From an uncultured Campylobacteraceae bacterium (GTDB lineage Bacteria > Campylobacterota > Campylobacteria > Campylobacterales > Arcobacteraceae): DNA of 5,856 nt. How positions within the stretch are numbered: the stretch's first letter is position 1; each line of letters begins with the position of its first letter. The stretch lies in assembly GCA_913057765.1 (NCBI GenBank), contig CAJXPH010000177.1, positions 1-5,856 on the forward strand. Direction: 5' to 3'. Shown piece after piece: positions 1-5,807 of this stretch. A program made the position numbers and the translations under genes. The notes under the pieces are model-generated. The model was not told the origin of the DNA and searched no databases. It worked only from the letters and a program-made list of their open reading frames with translations.

Positions 1-700
1 GATTTAAAGTATATATATCAAATTCTTTTACATTTTGTATAACAATATTTCTATTGAATTCTTTTTTTAATTCTTTTTGTACCACTAATGCTGTATTAAA
101 AACATCATCATGAAATTGATATCCAATTATCATTTTATTGTCAACTGAACGCATTTTTGTTCTTGCAATTTCTGCTACTGTATTTCCTAAAAAACTTTGA
201 TGATCTAAGTCTATTGTAGTAATAAGCGATAAATCATTTGGTACAACATTCGTAGCATCAAATTCTCCTCCGAGACCAGCTTCTAATACTAAGTAGTCTA
301 AGTCATCTGATAAAACTATTGCAAGTAAGGTTGTATATTCAAAATATGTCAATTTTTCTAAAAGTTCAATATCTAATAGTTCTTGAATTTTTTTATGTGC
401 AAAATTTAATTGATCATCATTTGAATCTTCCCCATTTATCCAGATTCTTTCATTGAACTTTAAAATATGAGGAGAACTATAGTGTAAAGTTTTAAATGAT
501 TTTTGTACTAAATAATAAGCCAAAAACCTTCCTGTACTTCCTTTACCATTTGTACCAACAATATGTATTACATATGGAATTTTAATATTAGAAGAAAGAA
601 CTTCCCATGATTTAGTAACTATAGAGAAATCAATTTTATCATAATACATTGTTTTATGATTTAATAATTCCTCTAAAGAAGCAATTTTAAAATCTATCAT
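1..700 (-). CDS. folC: Bifunctional dihydrofolate synthase / folylpolyglutamate synthase (3' end cut by window)
   Basis: The first 233 codons of FolC are present; the C-terminal part lies beyond base 1 (I take the full protein to be about 400 residues). The enzyme is cytosolic and uses ATP to join glutamate to dihydropteroate, and further glutamates to folates. Seen in the translation: the P-loop GTNGKGST at residues 49-56; SSPH at 75-78 followed by FNERI at 82-86, matching the family SPH...ERI segment; EAGLGGEFDATN at 140-151, where the family usually has Arg rather than Glu after GLGG; DLDH at 164-167; and IARTK at 178-182, where K182 matches the lysine usually found in the family IA.EKAGI motif. 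The ATG at 698-700 directly follows an in-frame TAA (701-703), so no longer start is possible. The ribosome-binding site is weak. It lies 8 bases after lptE and is probably translated from the same message. The identification is firm. Confidence 0.95.
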   Translation of the reverse strand, partial: MIDFKIASLEELLNHKTMYYDKIDFSIVTKSWEVLSSNIKIPYVIHIVGTNGKGSTGRFLAYYLVQKSFKTLHYSSPHILKFNERIWINGEDSNDDQLNFAHKKIQELLDIELLEKLTYFEYTTLLAIVLSDDLDYLVLEAGLGGEFDATNVVPNDLSLITTIDLDHQSFLGNTVAEIARTKMRSVDNKMIIGYQFHDDVFNTALVVQKELKKEFNRNIVIQNVKEFDIYTLN

Positions 701-708
701 TTATTACT

Positions 709-1218
709 TTATTTTTTAAAAGAACTTACAGCCAATTTAGAAATAATTTCTTCTAAAGCTTCACTCGCTGCATTCTTAATCGCTTCAAATCTTTTTGTAT
801 CAGTTATCGTTGTACCATTATCAATAGAGAAATCATAATCACCACTCACATTAAAAGATCTTTTTCCTGATTTATTATCATAATCTACAAGAATATTAAC
901 AACTGCTTTATAAAGTTTGTTATAACCTTGTTCATCATCTTGAAGAACTACCATACGTACAGAATTTAATTTTACATTCATTATTGTATCTGCAAGTTTT
1001 CTGTCATATACTATTTCTGAATCAAGCCTATGCACTATTAATTCATTCATTGCATCTTTAATTAAAACTGCATTTCGTGGATCTTCCAAATCTATAAGTA
1101 AGTTTACAAAGATTTTGCCATTTAATTGTTCTTTTGCATAATGACTTGAAGGTTTATATCCACAAGCTGTAATTGTAAAGATTAACGCAATATGAAAAAA
1201 TAGAAGACTTAATTTCAT
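709..1218 (-). CDS. lptE: LPS-assembly lipoprotein LptE
   Basis: This encodes a 169-residue lipoprotein of the LptE type, the outer-membrane partner that plugs the LptD barrel and helps insert lipopolysaccharide into the outer leaflet. The N-terminus is a lipoprotein signal: MK, a hydrophobic stretch, then the lipobox ITAC with the acylated cysteine at residue 19, giving a mature protein that starts CGYKPS, the typical LptE opening. The body has the mixed strand/helix character of the family, and the segment around residues 125-155 (GDYDFSIDNG, then TDTKRFEAIKNAASEAL) is characteristic of Campylobacterota LptE. The start is well supported: AAGGGA (plus-strand positions 1223-1228) sits 4 bases before the ATG, and those bases are also the last two sense codons of leuS. 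There is 1 base between the leuS stop and this ATG. The assignment rests on recalled family features and gene order. LptE proteins diverge strongly, so a structure-based search would be the best confirmation. Confidence 0.88.
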   Translation of the reverse strand: MKLSLLFFHIALIFTITACGYKPSSHYAKEQLNGKIFVNLLIDLEDPRNAVLIKDAMNELIVHRLDSEIVYDRKLADTIMNVKLNSVRMVVLQDDEQGYNKLYKAVVNILVDYDNKSGKRSFNVSGDYDFSIDNGTTITDTKRFEAIKNAASEALEEIISKLAVSSFKK

Positions 1219-1219
1219 T

Positions 1220-3685
1220 TTATCCCTTTATAACTAGGTTAACTAATTTATTTGGTACAACAATCTCTTTGATTATTTCTTTACCTTCTATCCACTTATT
1301 AGATGCAGTTTTTGCTTCAGATAAAATCTCATCTTTTGTAGCACTTGGACTAACTTCAATTTCACATCTTTTTTTACCATTAATTGTAACAGCAAGAACA
1401 ATCGAGTCTAAAGCAAACACTTCATCTTTGATTTCTATATTATTTTTAAAGTTTTTTCTTTTAAATAAGTTATCTGCAATTTCCCATGATAAATGAGGAA
1501 TGATTGGTTCTAATATGTTAGTTAGAATATAATAACCTTCTGCCCATACTAAATCATTATCTTGTGCTTGAAGAGCGTTCATAGCCTCCATAGATGATGC
1601 AATTAAAGTATTAAATGCATATGTTTTATTAAATACGTCATTTGATTTCTGTAAAGCTTCATATACTTTTCTTCTAGCTTCTTTTTCTTCTTTTTTTAAA
1701 GATGAATGATCAATATTTTCAAAAGAATTTACAGCATCTTCTGTAACATGAGAAGCTCTTTCACTAAACTTTCTAATAAATCTAAATGCACCATCAACCG
1801 CAGAGTCATTCCACTCTAATTCTTTTGTAGGAGGAGCAGCAAAAAGCATAAATAGTCTTGCCGTATCAGCCCCATACTTCGCAACAATAGAATCTGGATC
1901 TACTACATTACCTTTTGATTTAGACATTTTAGCACCATCTTTAAGAACCATACCTTGAGTAAGAAGTCTTTTAAATGGCTCTTTAGAATTTGTATATCCT
2001 AAATCATTTAATGCTTTTGTAAAAAATCTTGCATATAGAAGGTGTAAAATTGCATGTTCAATTCCACCAATATATTGGTCAACATCCATCCAATAATTAC
2101 TATCAGATTCATTAATTCCTTCTTTATTCCACTTTTTAGGATTTGTTGCATATCTTAAGAAATACCAAGAAGACTGAACAAATGTATCTAAAGTATCTGT
2201 TTCTCTAGTTGCATCTTTTCCACACTCAGGACATTTACAATGCTTCCAAGTAGGATGAGTATCTAAAGGATTTCCTTCTCCTGTGATTTCAACATCATCA
2301 GGTAATGCAATTGGTAAATTCTTTGTTTTTTCAGGAACTAATCCACAATCATCACAATGAACAAAAGGAATTGGAGCACCCCAATATCTTTGTCTTGAAA
2401 CTCCCCAATCTCTAAGTTTGAAATTAATTTGTTTCGTTCCAAAAGAGTTTTGTTCAAAATGATAAATAATTGCTTTTTTAGCTTTTGTATTTTTAATATT
2501 CGTAAAACTCTCAGAGTTAATTAAATTACCTTCACCAGTGTAAGCTTCAGTCATTTTTTCAATTAATCCATTAGGTCCTACAATTACTTGCTTAATTGGT
2601 AAATCATATTCACGTGCAAATTCAAAATCTCTTTGGTCATGAGCAGGAACAGCCATTACTGCGCCTCCACCATAAGAACCTAATACAAAGTTTGCAACCC
2701 ATACAGGAATTCTCTCACCAGTTAAAGGATGCATAACTTCAATTTCTAAAGAAACACCTTCCTTAGGCATTGTAGCTCTGTCTCTTTCACTAACTTTTTG
2801 CATAGCTTTTATTGCATTTAATTTTTTATCAGATAAAAGTTTATTATTTACTAAATATTGAACAATTGCATGTTCAGGAGCAAGAGCAGAATAAGAAATA
2901 CCATAAATTGTATCTGGTCTTGTAGTAAATACTTTAAATGAACCAAATTGTTTATCAAGTTTATATCTAGATTCTTTTGTTAAATCAAAAGTAAATTCTA
3001 AACCTTCACTTCTTCCAATCCAGTTTTCTTGCATTGTAAGAACTTGAGACGGCCAATCATTTTCTAAACCTTTTAGATCATCTAATAAGTCTTGAGCATA
3101 TTTTGTGATAGCTACATAATAACCAGGCATTTCTTTTTGTTCAACAGGAGTATCACATCTCCAACAACATCCCTCTTCTACTTGCTCATTAGCTAAAACT
3201 GTATGACAAGGTTCACACCAATTTACTGTTGTAGACTTTCTATATAAAAGTCCTGATTCATACATTTTAATAATAAATTCTTGTTCCCATTTTGTATATA
3301 ATTCATCAGAAGTTGCGAATTCTCTATTTGTAGAAAAAGATAAACCTAAAGCTTTTAATTCATCTCTCATATAATCAATATTTTCATAAGTCCATTTTTT
3401 TGGATGAAGTTTATGTTTAATTGCTGCATTTTCTGCTGGCATTCCAAAACTATCCCAACCAATTGGATGTAAAACGTTAAAATTTGCTTTTCTAAAGAAC
3501 CTTGCAAAGGCATCACCTAAACAATAGTTTCTTACATGTCCCATATGAATTCTACCACTTGGGTATGGGAACATACTTAAAATATATTTTTTTTCTTTTT
3601 TATAATCATCATCTGGTTCAAAACTGTCATTATCAACCCAGTATTTTTGCCATTTTGCTTCTATTTCCTTTGGAATATATTCCAT
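1220..3685 (-). CDS. leuS: Leucyl-tRNA synthetase
   Basis: This is a complete 821-residue class Ia aminoacyl-tRNA synthetase that charges tRNA-Leu with leucine in the cytosol. Seen in order: the ATP-binding HIGH-type motif HMGH at 47-50; a zinc knuckle with C157, C160, C174 and C177; the CP1 editing domain at roughly 225-420, with TTRPDT at 254-259 and HDQRDFEFA at 349-357 (D353 matches the editing aspartate D345 of E. coli by motif alignment); RDWGVSRQRYWG at 425-436; a second cysteine cluster (C444, C447, C483, C485, C488) in the leucine-specific insert, absent from the E. coli enzyme as I recall it; KMSKS at 586-590; then the anticodon-binding and C-terminal tRNA-binding domains. Both catalytic and editing sites look intact. 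The reading frame opens 13 codons further upstream (3722-3724), but I choose the ATG at 3683-3685: the protein then begins MEYIPKEIEAKWQ as in the family, AAGGAAG lies 9 bases upstream, and the gene starts 1 base after the previous stop rather than overlapping it by 38 bases. Confidence 0.98.
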   Translation of the reverse strand: MEYIPKEIEAKWQKYWVDNDSFEPDDDYKKEKKYILSMFPYPSGRIHMGHVRNYCLGDAFARFFRKANFNVLHPIGWDSFGMPAENAAIKHKLHPKKWTYENIDYMRDELKALGLSFSTNREFATSDELYTKWEQEFIIKMYESGLLYRKSTTVNWCEPCHTVLANEQVEEGCCWRCDTPVEQKEMPGYYVAITKYAQDLLDDLKGLENDWPSQVLTMQENWIGRSEGLEFTFDLTKESRYKLDKQFGSFKVFTTRPDTIYGISYSALAPEHAIVQYLVNNKLLSDKKLNAIKAMQKVSERDRATMPKEGVSLEIEVMHPLTGERIPVWVANFVLGSYGGGAVMAVPAHDQRDFEFAREYDLPIKQVIVGPNGLIEKMTEAYTGEGNLINSESFTNIKNTKAKKAIIYHFEQNSFGTKQINFKLRDWGVSRQRYWGAPIPFVHCDDCGLVPEKTKNLPIALPDDVEITGEGNPLDTHPTWKHCKCPECGKDATRETDTLDTFVQSSWYFLRYATNPKKWNKEGINESDSNYWMDVDQYIGGIEHAILHLLYARFFTKALNDLGYTNSKEPFKRLLTQGMVLKDGAKMSKSKGNVVDPDSIVAKYGADTARLFMLFAAPPTKELEWNDSAVDGAFRFIRKFSERASHVTEDAVNSFENIDHSSLKKEEKEARRKVYEALQKSNDVFNKTYAFNTLIASSMEAMNALQAQDNDLVWAEGYYILTNILEPIIPHLSWEIADNLFKRKNFKNNIEIKDEVFALDSIVLAVTINGKKRCEIEVSPSATKDEILSEAKTASNKWIEGKEIIKEIVVPNKLVNLVIKG

Positions 3686-3686
3686 T

Positions 3687-4031
3687 CTAATAATCTTCCT
3701 TATCTTGACTTTTGGCACTCTCAATCAACGCTAATGCAATTGAGAATATATTTGCAACAACAGCTCCAATAGCTAACGAAGTAGCCATAGGTTCATCGCC
3801 TATAAAAGTTAAAACCATAAATGCAGGTATTAGGTGTAAATCTGCAACTAACGAACTAGCTAATAATTCAGCCGCCAATAAATTTTTAACACCAATCTTT
3901 AAAATTGTAGAGATTACATTAACTCCCGCTGCTAAAAAAAGTGCAACTGCATTTGGTTCGTATAAAAACCCTGCTGTTGTAGTTAGAGACATAAGTGAAA
4001 AGAATATATAAGTTACCTTACCCCAATCCAT
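3687..4031 (-). CDS. Small four-helix inner-membrane protein (DUF6394-type)
   Basis: This encodes a 114-residue, very hydrophobic protein of unknown function. Predicted membrane segments lie at about residues 5-23, 26-44, 51-76 and 81-103, followed by a short charged tail ending QDKEDY. Between helices are conserved-looking polar spots: E55, D64-H66 and the GDEP turn at 78-81. The pattern, and the opening MDWGKV followed by SLMSLTTTAGFLYE, match what I recall as DUF6394, a family seen mainly in Campylobacterota next to leuS. That family label is from memory and moderately sure. An ATG 10 codons upstream (4059-4061) is in frame but has no ribosome-binding site. The chosen ATG at 4029-4031 has AAGGA five bases upstream (plus-strand 4037-4041). 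The stop is 1 base before the leuS ATG, and the last codons carry the leuS ribosome-binding site, so translation of the two may be coupled. No function should be assumed. Confidence 0.8.
   Translation of the reverse strand: MDWGKVTYIFFSLMSLTTTAGFLYEPNAVALFLAAGVNVISTILKIGVKNLLAAELLASSLVADLHLIPAFMVLTFIGDEPMATSLAIGAVVANIFSIALALIESAKSQDKEDY
3695..3701 (-). promoter_or_regulatory. Ribosome-binding site that fixes the leuS start
   Basis: The minus strand reads AAGGAAG nine bases before the ATG at 3683-3685. These bases also encode the Lys-Glu-Asp near the end of the upstream DUF6394-type protein. Its position supports the 821-residue leuS start over the longer frame. Confidence 0.65.
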
Positions 4032-4036
4032 GATTA

Positions 4037-4041
4037 TCCTT
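4037..4041 (-). promoter_or_regulatory. Ribosome-binding site that fixes the DUF6394-type gene start
   Basis: The minus strand reads AAGGA followed by a 5-base spacer and the ATG at 4029-4031. The alternative in-frame ATG at 4059-4061 has no comparable purine-rich site, so the shorter 114-residue protein is preferred. Confidence 0.7.
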
Positions 4042-4063
4042 TTGTTGTTTTCTTGAAGCATAG

Positions 4064-4069
4064 ATTTTA
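4064..4069 (-). promoter_or_regulatory. Possible -10 box for the leuS operon
   Basis: In the 89-base gap between the two membrane-protein genes, the minus strand reads TAAAAT, preceded by a T-rich stretch as is common in Campylobacterota sigma70 promoters, which often lack a clear -35. Transcription would begin near 4057, giving a leader of roughly 25 bases before the ATG at 4031. This also argues against the upstream ATG at 4059-4061. No recognisable -35 lies at 17 bp. The call is weak, because AT-rich DNA yields such boxes by chance. Confidence 0.3.
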
Positions 4070-4120
4070 TCTAAAATATGCTAAAAAATCACTTTTAGAG
4101 TAGAGGATATTAATTAAGGA

Positions 4121-4600
4121 TTATATTCCGTTTTTCAAACTAATAATAAGTTGATAAACTAAGTAAGAAATAAGTAGTTTGAAAAAGAATTCAATGAAAA
4201 AGACAAGACCAAACTCTAAATCAAAAAAATGGAAAGGATCTAGGTTTTGAAGTAAAAATTGTAGTGTAAAATCATTCGTTATTATAAAATAGAGTCCTAT
4301 CATAGTAAAAATAGCTAGTTTAAATATATTTTTCTTATTTTCAAAAATGATATTCCAAACAAAAAACCAAACAAAAAGTGTCACTATCCCTGCAACAAGT
4401 AATTCAGTAAAAAGAGTATGAGGAATAGAAACTGAAAAATTTGATGATTTATCTACATAAAGAAATTCTATAACTGAAGCAATAAATTCAAAAACTACAA
4501 TCCAAAAAAGGACAAGTTTCCAATCTGTAGCATTTTGAGATGTAATTTTATCAAAACCATATTTTGCTCTTAATAATCTGTTTTTATTTTCTTCACTCAT
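4121..4600 (-). CDS. Stand-alone membrane module related to the pentapeptide protein's C-terminal region
   Basis: This encodes a 159-residue protein of unknown function. A charged N-terminus (residues 1-26) is followed by four likely membrane segments at about 28-48, 63-86, 92-108 and 130-155. It clearly resembles the C-terminal half of the pentapeptide-repeat protein encoded at 4961-5807. The shared ends are F.KI(T/S)S....DW...LFWI (residues 16-34 here) and (D/N)PF...F.L.FK.(L/I)I.YL(V/I)YQLI(I/V)S (residues 121-154 here), with a matching helix arrangement between. It has no pentapeptide repeats. The start is good: GAGGG (plus-strand 4605-4609) lies 4 bases before the ATG, with a near-consensus promoter further upstream, so it looks like an expressed gene rather than debris. 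It could be a paralogue that lost its repeat domain, or a partner subunit; the sequence does not decide. The stop codon at 4121-4123 has no convincing terminator after it. Confidence 0.8.
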   Translation of the reverse strand: MSEENKNRLLRAKYGFDKITSQNATDWKLVLFWIVVFEFIASVIEFLYVDKSSNFSVSIPHTLFTELLVAGIVTLFVWFFVWNIIFENKKNIFKLAIFTMIGLYFIITNDFTLQFLLQNLDPFHFFDLEFGLVFFIEFFFKLLISYLVYQLIISLKNGI

Positions 4601-4638
4601 ATCGCCCTCGATATAAAATATATTTATTTTTAATAGTA

Positions 4639-4672
4639 ATTATATCATATTGGTATGTAAAAGATATGTCAA
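4639..4672 (-). promoter_or_regulatory. Sigma70-type promoter for the 159-residue membrane protein
   Basis: The minus strand carries a perfect -35 TTGACA (plus-strand 4667-4672), exactly 17 bases, then TATGAT (4644-4649). A second box, TATAAT (4639-4644), overlaps the end of the first by one base. Transcription would start around 4632-4637, about 35 bases before the ATG at 4600. The match is strong, especially for a phylum whose promoters usually show little -35 conservation. Confidence 0.55.
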
Positions 4673-4716
4673 AGTTGTTACTAAATTGTGACTTAATTGT
4701 ATTTTATCTCTCTCTA

Positions 4717-4763
4717 GAAGAACAAGTTCTTCGCTTCTTTACTTTTTTATTGTAAAAAGTAAA
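4717..4763. repeat. Two adjacent small palindromes
   Basis: GAAGAAC (4717-4723) and its complement GTTCTTC (4726-4732) are separated by two bases. A few bases on, TTTACTTTTT (4738-4747) faces AAAAAGTAAA (4754-4763) across a 6-base loop. The second could gain a further GCTT/AAGC pairing (4733-4736 with 4769-4772) through an internal loop. They sit between the larger dyad element and the promoter. They could be protein-binding sites, weak terminators or part of a larger repeat; neither has a clear run of U after it on the minus-strand transcript. Confidence 0.5.
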
Positions 4764-4842
4764 ACAAAAAGCAACCAGCCTAAGTTGTTAAAGGCGGAGC
4801 TTCCCTACGATTTGAAGATTTGTTTTCTAGCTTGCGGAACTC

Positions 4843-4877
4843 GTAAATAAAAGATACATTTAGTATCTTTTATTTAC
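4843..4877. repeat. Perfect 15-bp hairpin at the apex of the dyad element
   Basis: GTAAATAAAAGATAC (4843-4857) and its exact reverse complement (4863-4877) enclose a 5-base loop. No U-run follows on either strand, so it is not a standard intrinsic terminator. It forms the tip of the larger inverted repeat at 4766-4953. Confidence 0.85.
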
Positions 4878-4901
4878 TCAGACAGTCCTCAGCTTTTTTC
4901 G

Positions 4902-4929
4902 AAAAAAATATTAAAACCTTCGGCTTTAA
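4902..4929 (-). terminator. Likely intrinsic terminator of the pentapeptide-protein gene
   Basis: On the minus-strand transcript, UUAAAGCC and GGUUUUAA (plus-strand 4922-4929 and 4911-4918) pair over 8 bp, including one G-U, around a 3-base loop. They are followed by UA and then seven U (4902-4908). It starts about 31 bases after the stop codon at 4961-4963. The stem has only two G-C pairs, so strength is uncertain, but stem, small loop and U-run are in the right order. Confidence 0.55.
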
Positions 4930-4960
4930 CAAAGGCTGGGTCTGTTGCCTTTTCGTAATT

Positions 4961-5807
4961 TTATTTTCGCCTTGTATTTTGTCTTATTGAGACTATTAGT
5001 TGGTAGATTAGGTAGGCTATTATTATTTTGAATACTAACTCATCAAAAGTAATCGGGTCACTCCCTTTCATAATTGAAAATGGATTAATATTTTTAGCAA
5101 ACTTATCTAAATTACTATCATTTACAATTGGTGAACTGATATATAAATTATAAAATAAAAATGTTATGGGAATAGCAAACCATCCTCTATATCTTTTATA
5201 AATATAAGAGATAAGTACTCCTACAATTACTAATATAAACATTTTATCTAAAACTTGAATAATTCCCATTTTTTTTAAATCTATATAACCATATAAAAAA
5301 GCTATATTCATAATCCAAAAAAGTGACATGAGCCAATCTTGGGAATGGTCTGATGAAATTTTATGGAACTTAAAAATTAACCATTCAAAAATATTTTTTA
5401 ATGGATTTAATTCTTTTTCCATTTCTTTCATTTCTAAAGCATAAAATCTATTTGCATCAATAATATTATTTTGTTTTTCAAATGAATCTTTTATTATCCT
5501 TGCTGTTTCTCTATTTAATTCGTTCGTTTTTATATTTAGAAAATTTACATTATCTTTAAAGACTGTATCTGTTAAGTCTAATTTTTTAGTAAATACACTT
5601 TTACGGAAAGAACAAATTTTATTAAATGTAGTATGAGAAAAATCTGTTTTATTTTTAAACTTAGTATCTATAAATGAACTCTTTTCATTAAAACTTGCAT
5701 TAGTAAAATTTGTATTATTAATTATACTATTACGAAAACTTACTATATTAAAGTTTGTGTTAAAACATTTTAAGTCACCTATATTTTCACAATCTACTAT
5801 ATTAAGT
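4961..5807 (-). CDS. Pentapeptide-repeat membrane protein (5' end missing)
   Basis: 281 genuine residues are readable, beginning LNIVDC; the true start lies beyond the end of the assembled DNA. The apparent ATG at 5822-5824, which adds MCIRDR, is adapter sequence and must be ignored. Residues 1-90 form a repeat domain with Phe, Leu or Ile at regular steps: first five residues apart, then alternating five and six, giving four tandem 11-residue units (SSFIDTKFKNK is the first). This matches the Pentapeptide_3 style of repeat, which folds as a right-handed beta-helix. A charged linker (about 95-138) includes NNIIDANRFYALEMKEMEKEL, probably helical. The C-terminal region (about 139-281) has membrane segments at about 158-175, 184-203, 209-226 and 256-275, and resembles the whole protein at 4121-4600. 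A membrane-anchored repeat scaffold, with the repeats probably in the cytoplasm, is a reasonable guess. Substrate, partner and function are unknown. A likely terminator lies just downstream. Confidence 0.85.

Larger units (their letters stand above)
4766..4953. repeat. 188-bp imperfect inverted-repeat element (MITE-like or structured RNA)
   Basis: Arms from the outside in: AAAAAGCAAC (4766-4775) faces GTTGCCTTTT (4944-4953) with one mismatch; CCAGCCT (4775-4781) faces AGGCTGG (4933-4939); TGTTAAAG (4786-4793) faces CTTTAACA (4924-4931); then a large unpaired middle; then AGCT/AGCT (4829-4832, 4891-4894), GGA/TCC and the perfect 15-bp apical stem. By hand count the left half (4771-4842) is about 46% GC, well above the neighbouring genes. 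No open frame of note lies inside it on the minus strand. It may be a non-autonomous inverted-repeat element, a dispersed intergenic repeat or a long-hairpin RNA. The symmetry is directly visible; its nature is inference. Confidence 0.6.

Noticed and set aside
3686..3724. Thirteen-residue N-terminal extension of leuS (MRVPKVKIRKIIR).
   Set aside because: It is in frame but overlaps the end of the upstream gene by 38 bases and does not resemble LeuRS N-termini. The internal ATG at 3683-3685 has a ribosome-binding site and a family-like start.
1269..4011. Plus-strand open frames opposite leuS and the DUF6394-type gene.
   Set aside because: They run antisense to well-supported genes, have no recognisable domains or ribosome-binding sites, and look like shadows.
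4032..4061. Ten-residue extension of the DUF6394-type protein starting at 4059-4061.
   Set aside because: No ribosome-binding site precedes it, and the candidate transcription start falls at about the same place. The ATG at 4029-4031 has AAGGA at ideal spacing.
4081..4098. CTAAAA...TTTTAG palindrome as a terminator for the 159-residue protein gene.
   Set aside because: The stem is almost all A-T, only six pairs, and no clean U-run follows on the minus strand. It is probably chance in AT-rich DNA.
4564..4755. Plus-strand 63-codon open frame across the promoter region.
   Set aside because: It overlaps the start of the 159-residue protein gene antisense and runs through its promoter and the palindromes. 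Composition is non-specific and there is no ribosome-binding site.
4843..4894. Self-cleaving ribozyme or RNase P fragment suggested by CUGAG and GAGGAC-like words near the hairpin on the minus strand.
   Set aside because: The hammerhead core (CUGAUGA ... GAAA) is not present and the RNase P signature words do not match. The similarity is limited to a few bases.
4785..4931. Integron attC site suggested by GTTAAAG and CTTTAAC around a large hairpin.
   Set aside because: The core sites are in the wrong order (attC begins with an AAC-ending box and ends with a GTT-starting box), and the required R and Y positions do not match. No integrase is present.
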